Below, in pieces: positions 22,728-29,848 of a stretch of 64,000 nucleotides of DNA (position 1 is its first letter; the number at the start of each line of letters is the position of its first letter). The stretch comes from an uncultured Rickettsiales bacterium (GTDB taxonomy: Bacteria > Pseudomonadota > Alphaproteobacteria > RF32 > CAG-239), in contig URXV01000002.1 in NCBI GenBank assembly GCA_900551865.1, positions 1-64,000 on the forward strand, written 5' to 3'. The translations under genes and the position numbers were made by a program. The notes under the pieces are model-generated. The model was given only the letters and a program-made list of their open reading frames with translations, ran no database searches and was not told the DNA's origin.

Positions 22728-24119
22728 GTGATAAATTTAAAAAACATCGTTATTTCAGGCAAGGAAGTCTGTCCGATTATTGAGGGCGGAAAGGGAATTA
22801 ACGGAACCGACGGCCGCAGCAGCGGGCATTTTGCCAAAGAAGGCTGCGTGGGGACGATTTCGCTGGTCAGCGCCGACTATTATGATGAAAACGGCAACGT
22901 TGTCATGGAGCGGTCGCATCGTCTGAAACGGCAGGAACGGCATGAGGATTTGATTGCCGGGGCGATTAAAGGCGGTATTGCCCAAGCGCAGATAGCGCAT
23001 GAGATTGCTGGAAATAACGGGCGGATTCATGTTAACGAGTTGTGGGAACTGGCGGATTCCGAAACGGTTATCACGGAAGTTTTGAAAGGTGCCAAAGGAC
23101 TTATCCACGGCGTTACCTGCGGAGCAGGGCTGCCGTATAAACTGGGAGAGATTGCGTCGGCACAGGGTGTTTACTATTATCCCATCGTTTCTTCGGCGCG
23201 GGCGTTTCAGATTTTGTGGAAGCGCGCGTATGCCAATTACAGCGAGTTTCTGGGCGGCGTGGTTTATGAAGACCCGTGGCTGGCGGGCGGGCACAACGGT
23301 TTGTCCAACGCAGAGAATCCGAACGAGCCGCAGAATCCGTATAACCGGATTAAAGAGTTGCGGGCAACGCTGAATAAGCTTGGTCTGGTGGAAACGCCGA
23401 TTATCATTGCCGGCGGGGTTTGGTCGTTAAGCGACTGGACAGATTATCTGGACAATCCGGAAATCGGCAAAGTCGCATTCCAGTTCGGAACGCGCCCGAT
23501 GATTACGCAGGAAAGCCCAATCAGCGACGCGTGGAAAAAGGTTATGCTCAATACGAAACCGGGCGATGTGGTTTTGCAGCGTTTCAGCCCGACCGGGTTT
23601 TATTCTTCGGCGATTAAAAACAAGTTTTTGAGCCGTCTGATGGAGCGCAAGGAAGGCGAGGTTGCCTACAGTGCGGAGAAGACGGAAGAGTTTGATACGC
23701 CGCTGGCTTTGAGCAATGTCAAAACGGTATTTGTCAGAACCGTGGATTTGGCGAAAGCCGATAATCAGATTAAAGCCGGATTTACGGTTATTCAGGAAAC
23801 GCCGGACAGTACGGTGGTTTTCCTGACGCCGGAGGAATGGGCGACGATGAAGGACGACCGGGCGAAATGTCTGGGTTGTCTGTCGCAGTGCCAGTTCTCG
23901 TCCTGGTCGGGGGCGAACGGGACGACGGGGAAAATCTGCGACCCGAGAACTTACTGCATTCATAAGACTCTGTTTGACATCAGCCATAACGGCAAGACAG
24001 ACGACAATTTGTTGTTTGCCGGACATCAGGTTTACCGTTTCGGGCAGGATTCGCTGTATGCAAACGGGCATATTCCGACAACGCATGAGCTGATTGAGGC
24101 GATTAAGGCCGGAAGGTAG
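22728..24119 (+). CDS. Nitronate monooxygenase-family flavoprotein
   Basis: 463 residues from GTG 22728, chosen for the ATAAGGA site at 22714-22720; a frame start at 22692 has none. The family uses FMN to oxidise nitronates, or acts as an enoyl reductase-like TIM barrel. Seen: PIIEGGKGI, a Gly-rich stretch GLIHGVTCGAGLPYKLGE, GGVVYEDPWLAGGHNGL (containing the AGGH loop), and PIIIAGGVW followed by VAFQFGTRPM, the phosphate-binding end of the barrel. A Cys-rich C-terminal extension (KCLGCLSQCQFSSW) could bind an Fe-S cluster and is an uncommon addition. Exact substrate unknown. Followed by its own terminator. Confidence 0.78.
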   Translation: MINLKNIVISGKEVCPIIEGGKGINGTDGRSSGHFAKEGCVGTISLVSADYYDENGNVVMERSHRLKRQERHEDLIAGAIKGGIAQAQIAHEIAGNNGRIHVNELWELADSETVITEVLKGAKGLIHGVTCGAGLPYKLGEIASAQGVYYYPIVSSARAFQILWKRAYANYSEFLGGVVYEDPWLAGGHNGLSNAENPNEPQNPYNRIKELRATLNKLGLVETPIIIAGGVWSLSDWTDYLDNPEIGKVAFQFGTRPMITQESPISDAWKKVMLNTKPGDVVLQRFSPTGFYSSAIKNKFLSRLMERKEGEVAYSAEKTEEFDTPLALSNVKTVFVRTVDLAKADNQIKAGFTVIQETPDSTVVFLTPEEWATMKDDRAKCLGCLSQCQFSSWSGANGTTGKICDPRTYCIHKTLFDISHNGKTDDNLLFAGHQVYRFGQDSLYANGHIPTTHELIEAIKAGR

Positions 24120-24139
24120 TTCTGAAACTTTAAGGCAAG

Positions 24140-24172
24140 GCGGCACCGGATGGGAATCTGGTGCCGCTTTTT
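24140..24172 (+). terminator. Rho-independent terminator after the nitronate monooxygenase gene
   Basis: An 11-bp stem (gcggcaccgga / tctggtgccgc, one G-U) and a T5 tail. Confidence 0.85.
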
Positions 24173-24264
24173 GTATGCCGATGGAGAATCAAACGGGATT
24201 TGTTGGGGAGAGATGTTGGGGAGAGATAAATCGACGGCAGAGTGGAGAATATAAGAAAAAATGT

Positions 24265-24291
24265 TTGCTTTTTGGAATGTAATCTTATAAA
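24265..24291 (+). promoter_or_regulatory. Putative promoter of the pilin-like gene leader
   Basis: TTGCTT at 24265-24270 and TATAAA at 24286-24291 with a 15-base spacer, the short end of the range. Transcription from here would give a leader of about 250 nt. Confidence 0.45.
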
Positions 24292-24297
24292 TTAAAT

Positions 24298-24550
24298 ACG
24301 GATAGGGCTAGACCTGTCTGGGGTGTGGAAACCTCTTTGCTTCACGTCTGTGTAAAGACGATAATTTTGCACGCTTTCCGGTAAAGACTGGAAGGCGACA
24401 AAATATGCTACAGATAAAATAACCGTATATGTACTAGTAGTATATGGCTTATTTGGCTAATATGCCGCACTATTTTGAAGCAAATAGTTTCCAACTTCCA
24501 GTCGCCTTATTTGGCGGCTTTTTTGTTTTTTACAAATTGGGAGTTGTTAA
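24298..24550 (+). ncRNA. Structured 5' leader with attenuator before the pilin-like gene
   Basis: About 250 bases with a chain of hairpins. 24373-24396 is a 10-bp hairpin with an AAAG loop. 24417-24454 is an AT-rich hairpin capped by actagt. 24469-24488 has a perfect 7-bp stem (actattt / aaatagt). 24500-24519 is a terminator stem followed by T-rich sequence. gactggaag (24386-24394) is perfectly complementary to cttccagtc (24495-24503). That long-range pairing would break both the AAAG hairpin and the 5' arm of the terminator, so the two states exclude each other. This is the logic of a riboswitch or other attenuator. It does not match a class I can name. Confidence 0.6.
24500..24532 (+). terminator. 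Attenuator terminator just upstream of the pilin-like start codon
   Basis: agtcgcc / ggcggct pair (one G-U) with a 6-base loop, then ttttttgtttttt. The start codon is only about 20 bases further on, so this hairpin decides whether the gene is transcribed. Confidence 0.75.
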
Positions 24551-25204
24551 ATGAGTATAAAATCTAATCAGACCGGGCGTTCTATGATAGAAATGCTTGG
24601 CGTTTTGGCTATTGTCGGCGTTTTGTCGGTGGGCGCTATTGTCGAATTCGGGAAAGCGATGTACAAATGGAAAGCGATTAAATGTACCGAAGAGTATAAT
24701 CTGTTTATTTCAGAAATGTTAGTTTATGAGAAAGACTGGATTAAGATGAAGCGAAAGCAAGGCAGCGGCCATTTATATATCGGACCATATATGGAACAAT
24801 GGGGGATGGTTCCGTCTTCATGGACTGTATCCGGAAATTATTTTTCTGACAGACTAGGCAACCATATAATCCCGTTTGTCCGTAACGATTTGGGTTCTTT
24901 CAGCTTCAATTGGCGTGTTGATATTGATTTTGTGCTTTCACAAAGAAAAGGAAAAGAAACGGCAGAATTTTGCAGGCTAGTTTTTCATAATATTATTATT
25001 CCTAACCGCGACAGAATTTTTGCAATCAGAGTAGCAGAAAATCGGAACGGCAGCTGGAATAACGGTTCCGATTGGTATATGGGAAGCCAGTATTGCGGAG
25101 ATTTCAAGAATTGTTTAGGGACACTGGAACTTATTGATATTGAAAAGTTATGCAATGTCTGCAGTGAAGAAGGGGAGACTTGCAATATTCTGACATTGTT
25201 TTAA
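24551..25204 (+). CDS. Type IV pilin-like protein
   Basis: 217 residues. The N-terminus has a prepilin-type signal: a short positive leader, TGRSMIEMLGV with the Glu that follows the cleavage site at +5 if cleavage is after Gly10, then a hydrophobic helix (LAIVGVLSVGAIVEFG). The +1 residue would be Arg, not the usual Phe or Met. The globular part has a C-terminal Cys pair region (CGDFKNC, LCNVCSEEGETC) likely forming disulfides. No other pilus assembly gene is present. GGGAG lies before the ATG, right behind the attenuator. Could be a minor pilin or pseudopilin. Confidence 0.7.
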   Translation: MSIKSNQTGRSMIEMLGVLAIVGVLSVGAIVEFGKAMYKWKAIKCTEEYNLFISEMLVYEKDWIKMKRKQGSGHLYIGPYMEQWGMVPSSWTVSGNYFSDRLGNHIIPFVRNDLGSFSFNWRVDIDFVLSQRKGKETAEFCRLVFHNIIIPNRDRIFAIRVAENRNGSWNNGSDWYMGSQYCGDFKNCLGTLELIDIEKLCNVCSEEGETCNILTLF

Positions 25205-25254
25205 TTCTGATATTGTTTGTATTAATTTGGGTATTGCTTTAACGGCGGCCTTTG

Positions 25255-25285
25255 AAAAAAAGCACTTGGATAAAGTGCTTTTTTA
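25255..25285. terminator. Bidirectional terminator
   Basis: aagcactt / aagtgctt stem flanked by an A run and a T run, between the pilin-like gene and the convergent YqaA-type gene. Confidence 0.85.
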
Positions 25286-25301
25286 TTTCGGCAGGCAGAT
25301 A

Positions 25302-25895
25302 TTACAGCAGTTTGATGGCGGCGAAACCGCCGATGAGCAACAGCAGAAACAGGATTGAAAGCAGATTGAGGTTTTTCTCAATAAATACTTTCATCGGGTC
25401 GCCGAACCGCTTTAGCAGCCAGGCGATGAAATAGAATCTCATACCGCGGGCGATGACTGACGCGACGGTAAATACTATCAAATCCAAATGAACGACGCCG
25501 CTGGCAATGGTAATGATTTTGTAAGGGAACGGGGTTATTCCCGCCCCGAAGACAATCCAGGCGCCGTATTCGTGATAATAGTTTTCAAATTCGCCGAACT
25601 GTTTCATATAGCCGTAAAATTCCAGCAGGGGGCGGGCTATCAGTTCAAACCCGTAAACGCCGATGAAATAGCCGAAATAGCCGCCGAGGACGCTGGCAAC
25701 GGTTGCAACGCCGGCAATTTTGTAAGCTTCTTTGGGCGTAGCCAAAACCATCGGGATAATCATAATGTCCGGGGGAATCGGAAAGAATGAACTTTCAATA
25801 AAAGAGATGACAAAAAGCCAGGTCAGGGCATTTTTGCGGGAAGCCAGATTTAACGTATGGTCGTATATCCGGCGGGTAAGGTCTTTGAAAGCCAT
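25302..25895 (-). CDS. YqaA/DedA-family membrane protein
   Basis: 197 residues with about five hydrophobic segments. The DedA core is visible: SFIESSFFPIPPDIMIIPMVLA, a glycine-rich GGYFGYFIGVYG segment, then the conserved GAGITPFPYKIITIASGV, where DedA proteins carry (F/Y)xRxxPxxR-like loops. The PFPYK loop is typical of the YqaA subgroup, and the membrane helix AWLLKRFGDP follows. DedA proteins flip undecaprenyl phosphate or other lipids across the inner membrane; function for this subgroup is not established. Convergent with the pilin-like gene through a shared terminator. Confidence 0.8.
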   Translation of the reverse strand: MAFKDLTRRIYDHTLNLASRKNALTWLFVISFIESSFFPIPPDIMIIPMVLATPKEAYKIAGVATVASVLGGYFGYFIGVYGFELIARPLLEFYGYMKQFGEFENYYHEYGAWIVFGAGITPFPYKIITIASGVVHLDLIVFTVASVIARGMRFYFIAWLLKRFGDPMKVFIEKNLNLLSILFLLLLIGGFAAIKLL

Positions 25896-25933
25896 AGTCT
25901 TTTTCCTGAAAGTTTATCCTACGGCCATTATGT

Positions 25934-26554
25934 TTAATTTAAAAATTGTTCGACTTCTTTAATATTTTGCGTGTTTTCCACATAAAATGTTTTGGGAAAG
26001 GAAAACAGTTTCTGCGATTTGCTTAAAGCGGGCTGGAAATTAATGCATATTATTGTCGGGGTGTTTTTTTCCATATAGGCCTTTGCGGCGTTAATATTAT
26101 GGACTTCAAACATTGTGTAGCCGCTGTTTCTGACGGATTTGGCAAAATCCGAACGTTCGTACGGTTTAAGATTTATATAAAGTATATGGTGTTTTTTGTT
26201 GCCGACGCAGTAGCTTTCGAGGATGTCCAAAAGCCTTTTCCGGGCTTCGTCGTGCGTCAGGTAATGGCTGATGGACGGGTGGTAGATAAGGGCGCGCGGG
26301 GCTTCGGATACGACAACCAGCGGAATTGTGGAACGTTCGAACTTGCGTTCAAGGGAAGAGATGAATTCAATCGGGGTATGCCCGTCAAAGTCGAACAGCA
26401 GGACATTGGGAGTCATTTCCTTATTATACAGGCTGAACTTGTGCAGATTATCCGTGTCGAACAAAAAATAGCCCATTTTTTCGAGATTCTGGTGGTAAAG
26501 TTCTTTGTTGACGGTGTTGTTATTGTACAGGAAAATGTTGCCCAAGTGCTGCAT
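25934..26554 (-). CDS. Protein with two degenerate response-regulator receiver folds
   Basis: 206 residues. The first half has the receiver pattern: helix ELYHQNLEKMGYFLFD, strand NVLLFDFDGHTP with an Asp at the phospho-acceptor position, then IPLVVVSEAP at the beta-4 Ser/Thr position. The second half repeats it (HHILYINLKPYERSDFAKSVRNSGYTMFEVHNINAAKAYMEK then PTIICINFQP), with no acceptor Asp. Acidic pocket and Lys are not clear. It has no output domain. It could be a pseudo-receiver that binds a partner. Similarity is by pattern only. Confidence 0.45.
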   Translation of the reverse strand: MQHLGNIFLYNNNTVNKELYHQNLEKMGYFLFDTDNLHKFSLYNKEMTPNVLLFDFDGHTPIEFISSLERKFERSTIPLVVVSEAPRALIYHPSISHYLTHDEARKRLLDILESYCVGNKKHHILYINLKPYERSDFAKSVRNSGYTMFEVHNINAAKAYMEKNTPTIICINFQPALSKSQKLFSFPKTFYVENTQNIKEVEQFLN

Positions 26555-26573
26555 ATCGTACCCTCCCTTTGCT

Positions 26574-26650
26574 GCTGCTTTTGTGTTGAAATGCCGGAAT
26601 ATCTGCTGGTGTTTTAGTGTTGAGTTGCCGGAATATCTGCCGGTTTTTAA
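26574..26650. repeat. 33-bp direct duplication
   Basis: The sequence tgttgaaatgccggaatatc with its continuation through tgctggtgtttta is repeated once about 33 bases downstream as tgttgagttgccggaatatc through tgccggttttta. Confidence 0.6.
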
Positions 26651-26673
26651 TATAATGCGGGCGTGGGGAGATT

Positions 26674-27519
26674 TTAAGGGCGGTGCTGTTTTAAAAATGC
26701 TTCGCAGGTATTTTCCAGCAGCATGGCGATGGTCATCGGGCCGACGCCGCCCGGAACGGGGGTGATGTGTGACGCGGATTCAACGGCTTCGGCAAAGCAG
26801 ACGTCGCCTTTCAGGCCGTCGGGCGTGCGATTGATGCCGACGTCGATGATTATGGCGCCGGGCTTGATGAAATCCCGGGTTATAAATTCCGGTTTTCCGA
26901 CTGCGGCGACCAAAATATCCGCAGAGCGGCAAAGAGATGTAAGCCCCCGGGTACGAGAATGGGCTACGGTTACCGTGCAGTTTTCGTTGAGGAGCAGATG
27001 CGCCGCAGGCAGACCGACGATTTGCGAGCGTCCGACAACTACGGCGTTTAATCCATTTAAATCCTTTCCGGTCTGCCGGAGGAGGCGGATAATCCCTTTG
27101 GGCGTGCAGGGAAGGAATGCGCCGGTTTGCTTTTGGACGACGAGCCCGGCATTTAACGGATGAAATCCGTCGACATCTTTTTCAGGGGAGACGGCGCTGA
27201 GAATTTGCGTTGTGTCCAAGTGTGCGGGGAGCGGAAGCTGAACCAGTATGCCGTTTATTTCTGGCGAGGCATTCAGCTTTCGGATGAGGGACAGGATCTC
27301 ATCGGCAGACGTATCGGCAGGAAGGCGGTATGTGTGGGGGATAATGCCGGTTTCGCGGCAGGCTTTTTCTTTAGAACGGACATAAATCTCGCTGGCGGGA
27401 TTATTTCCGGCGATGATTACCGCCAGTTCCGGTGCCTGCGGGAATGCGGCAATCTTTTGTTTTAATCCGAGCCGGACGGACTGAGCCAGCTTTTTGCCGT
27501 CAAGAATCTGCGCCGTCAT
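26674..27519 (-). CDS. folD: Bifunctional methylenetetrahydrofolate dehydrogenase/cyclohydrolase
   Basis: 281 residues, the usual length. FolD interconverts 5,10-methylene-, methenyl- and 10-formyl-tetrahydrofolate using NADP. Seen: YVRSKEKACRETGI with the catalytic Lys, GILVQLPLP, PEKDVDGFHPLN, the nucleotide-binding GRSQIVGLPAAHLL (mostly Ser-x-Val-Gly in relatives), AVGKPEFI, and VPGGVGPMT. Overlaps the end of the upstream yggU-like gene by four bases (ATGA), so yggT-yggU-folD is one operon, as in many alphaproteobacteria. Confidence 0.95.
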   Translation of the reverse strand: MTAQILDGKKLAQSVRLGLKQKIAAFPQAPELAVIIAGNNPASEIYVRSKEKACRETGIIPHTYRLPADTSADEILSLIRKLNASPEINGILVQLPLPAHLDTTQILSAVSPEKDVDGFHPLNAGLVVQKQTGAFLPCTPKGIIRLLRQTGKDLNGLNAVVVGRSQIVGLPAAHLLLNENCTVTVAHSRTRGLTSLCRSADILVAAVGKPEFITRDFIKPGAIIIDVGINRTPDGLKGDVCFAEAVESASHITPVPGGVGPMTIAMLLENTCEAFLKQHRP

Positions 27520-27830
27520 GACAGTTGCTCCATTTGCCGCAGTTTTTCTTCGGTTTCGGGCGAGTGCGCCGTTTGCAGGAGAATTTTTTTGCAGCGGTCG
27601 GTTTCACCGCTCAGCAAAGAAAAGTTTCCTTTGCTTTCGTGCAGCGTTTTGGCCAGGTATTTAACCAGTTCCTGATTGGCTTTGCCTTTTTCCGGTACGG
27701 AGATTAGACTGATTTTCAGAAAAACCGCGCCGATGCTGTCGGAAAATGTTCCGGAAACGCCGCATTTTGACGCATTCGGCGTTACCCGAATCCTTAAAAC
27801 ATAACCTTCGGCGACGGTATCATAAAACAT
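27516..27830 (-). CDS. yggU: YggU-family (DUF167) protein
   Basis: 104 residues. Small alpha/beta cytoplasmic protein. Seen: RIRVTPNASKCGVSG near the start, the family signature LKISLISVPEKGKANQELVKYLAK (usually APPxxGKAN), and FSLLSGETDRCKKI, which is the usual GxxSRxK region in altered form. Function unproven in the family. ATGA overlap with folD. Confidence 0.85.
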   Translation of the reverse strand: MFYDTVAEGYVLRIRVTPNASKCGVSGTFSDSIGAVFLKISLISVPEKGKANQELVKYLAKTLHESKGNFSLLSGETDRCKKILLQTAHSPETEEKLRQMEQLS

Positions 27831-27848
27831 CAGGCCGCGCCTTTTTTA

Positions 27849-28163
27849 TCAGGAACCGCTGACCGGGGTCAGGACATGGCGGGTTTTTTCCAGAATGTGC
27901 AGAACGAGCATCAGTGCCAGAATCAGAACGTATGGCGAAATGTCAAATCCCGATACGGGTTTGATGCGTTCACGCAGTTTGGCATATACGGGTTCGGTAA
28001 TCTGATGCAGAAACGCAAGGAATTTTTTGAATGCGGGACCGCCCTGGCCGATCACGTTGAAATGCATGCACCAGTAGAGGGCGACGTTGACGACAGCCAG
28101 TATAAAATAGAGCTCCAGTACCCCTTCAATGCACCAGAGTATGGATTCCAGCATAATTTCCAT
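27849..28163 (-). CDS. yggT: YggT-family membrane protein
   Basis: 104 residues with two hydrophobic helices (about 10-32 and 78-95) around the conserved loop FLHQITEPVYAKLRERIKPVSGFDISP, the YggT signature. Linked to osmotic stress and division in other bacteria. First visible gene of the yggT-yggU-folD operon. Confidence 0.85.
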   Translation of the reverse strand: MEIMLESILWCIEGVLELYFILAVVNVALYWCMHFNVIGQGGPAFKKFLAFLHQITEPVYAKLRERIKPVSGFDISPYVLILALMLVLHILEKTRHVLTPVSGS

Positions 28164-28189
28164 AAGTTTTTCTCCTTAAAATCAAGTTG

Positions 28190-29098
28190 TTATCTTCCTT
28201 CATTTTCGCGTACGGTGGAGAGCATATATCCGAGTTCCTGTTCCCGGGTGTCGTTTTCCCTCGTGTCAGCAATTTCACTGACATTATCCGCACGCTGATT
28301 TTCAGCAGAAGATTTTTCCAGTTTGCGCATCATATACAGCACGACCTGCCGCAGGTAGTTCAGATAAGAAAAATCTTCTTCCAAATCTTCGTCGTTACTA
28401 TGATTAATATTTAATTTTAATTTCAGGTTAAGATTTGGTTCGTAATCAGCTTTTTGCGACAATAAATTTGCGCAATAGTCATAATACAGGCGCAGCTTTT
28501 CTTTTTCTTCATAGCTTTTGGCGTTGACCATGCCCGATGTGTTGCGGACGATGCTGCGCATTTCGCGGAGGCGGGCCAGCTTAAAACGGAGCATGTCAAT
28601 TTTGCCGCGGTTCTTTTCCCGCCCGGCGCTCTCATACAGGGCGAGGCAAAGAAGGATTTCGGACTCGCGGTCATAGCTCATGGTGATGAATTCGCTGCGT
28701 TCGGATGCGTCGCTTTCGGTAACTTCGCCGTCGCCGGTATGGCGGACAATGTCTGCGGTTGCCGAAATCCAGCGGTAGTATTCGTTCATGGACGAGGTTT
28801 CGCAGTTGTTTTTTTCTATCAGGTCGGCGATTTCCGCGTCAAGCGAATAAGGAATGAAATTTTTGTTGGCGTTATCGCGTTCAATAAAGTCGGCGAGATT
28901 TTCGCGTACGGCGGTTATAGGGGCGTTTGCTCCGTCGATTTCAACGGCATAGCCTCCCGGTGCGAAAACGGCTTCGCGGCACAGGGCGCTGACGCCGGTT
29001 TTATCCATTTTGGGGTATTGTTTTTGCAGATATTTCCGGATTGCGGCGTAATAGTTTATGTCTTTTTGGTTTTGGACGGAATGGTTAGTTTTTTCCAT
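28190..29098 (-). CDS. Unknown protein co-transcribed with a TerB-like gene
   Basis: 302 residues from ATG 29098, preceded by GGGGAGGAG, a near-consensus ribosome binding site inside the end of the previous gene. Mostly helical and acidic. Notable parts: an N-terminal polar segment, SSMNEYYRWISATADIVRHTG, RESEILLCLALYESAGREKN, FKLARLREMRSIVRNTSG and a Leu/Asn-rich LNLKLKLNINHSNDEDLEED. No signal peptide or membrane helix. Position directly downstream of TerB suggests a partner role. Not a recognised family. Confidence 0.6.
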   Translation of the reverse strand: MEKTNHSVQNQKDINYYAAIRKYLQKQYPKMDKTGVSALCREAVFAPGGYAVEIDGANAPITAVRENLADFIERDNANKNFIPYSLDAEIADLIEKNNCETSSMNEYYRWISATADIVRHTGDGEVTESDASERSEFITMSYDRESEILLCLALYESAGREKNRGKIDMLRFKLARLREMRSIVRNTSGMVNAKSYEEKEKLRLYYDYCANLLSQKADYEPNLNLKLKLNINHSNDEDLEEDFSYLNYLRQVVLYMMRKLEKSSAENQRADNVSEIADTRENDTREQELGYMLSTVRENEGR

Positions 29099-29549
29099 GT
29101 TCTCCTCCCCGGTTTGCGGTTTCTTCAAATATCAGAGCTTCCTGTTCGAGCCAGATTATCCGGTCGATGACCCAGGAACTGATTTGGCCGATTTTCTGCG
29201 GTTCAATATTCAGGGCGTCGCCGATGCTGCAGATGAACTGCCCTTCAGAATCGGAAAACTCATCGTCGGTGTAGGCGAGCGACAGCATATCTTTAATCAG
29301 TTCAAGAGCCAGCCTGCGGCTGCGGATTTTGGCTGCATTGCGGATGCACAGTTCTGCGGAGTATTTGAAAAACTGCGGCAGAACTTCAGTCTGCATTTCG
29401 GCGGCAAGGCTTTCAATAAAGCGAACTTCGCTGTCTTTGATTTTGCCGTCGGCATTGGCAAGCGTGCATAATGTTGAGAGAAAAATGCTTTTTTCCTCTT
29501 CGCCGGCATTAAGGAAATAACTGCGGTTATGTGTGTTGTCCTGTGCCAT
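29085..29549 (-). CDS. TerB-family protein
   Basis: 154 residues. Tellurite-resistance TerB domains are helical bundles with acidic metal-binding sites. The first helical pair (FLSTLCTLANADGKIKDSEVRFIESLA) has the family's ADG.I...E pattern and the second (LALELIKDMLSLAYTDDEFSDSEGQFICSIGDAL) repeats it (YTDDEFSDSEG). It overlaps the downstream unknown gene. Its presence 7 kb from a TerY-P triad suggests related stress signalling, though they are on opposite strands. Confidence 0.72.
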   Translation of the reverse strand: MAQDNTHNRSYFLNAGEEEKSIFLSTLCTLANADGKIKDSEVRFIESLAAEMQTEVLPQFFKYSAELCIRNAAKIRSRRLALELIKDMLSLAYTDDEFSDSEGQFICSIGDALNIEPQKIGQISSWVIDRIIWLEQEALIFEETANRGGEHGKN

Positions 29550-29744
29550 AGTTTTAGTCCTTAGTCATGCTCCTTTTCTATATTGTGCCAAAAAAACAAT
29601 TATCTTGCAACAGGAAAAAGTATTTTTCGCAGAAAATTGGCAAAGGACGGGGCGGGAGATATGGGCAAATTGGCGGCGGATGTAAATTTTGTTTGAAAAA
29701 AATAAACTTTAATGCTATAATCGCAGCCAATAATAAAAACGGCG

Positions 29745-29789
29745 GCAGTTGTTTCGAAAGCAGTTGTTTCGAAAGCAGTTGTTTCGAAA
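29745..29789. repeat. 15-bp perfect tandem repeat, three copies
   Basis: gcagttgtttcgaaa occurs three times head to tail without a mismatch, upstream of miaB. Length divisible by three. The surrounding 29550-29848 interval holds no gene. Confidence 0.9.
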
Positions 29790-29848
29790 TAAGAAAAGAA
29801 TGCCGCAGCGGATAACATATAGTTTTAGGTTTATAACATTTCGGATTT

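Noticed and set aside
24361..24420. Cyclic-di-GMP class I riboswitch
   Set aside because: GCACGC and GGCGACAAA look superficially alike, but the conserved core sequences of the class are not present.
29745..29789. CRISPR-like array
   Set aside because: Three identical 15-base units with no spacers is a simple tandem repeat.
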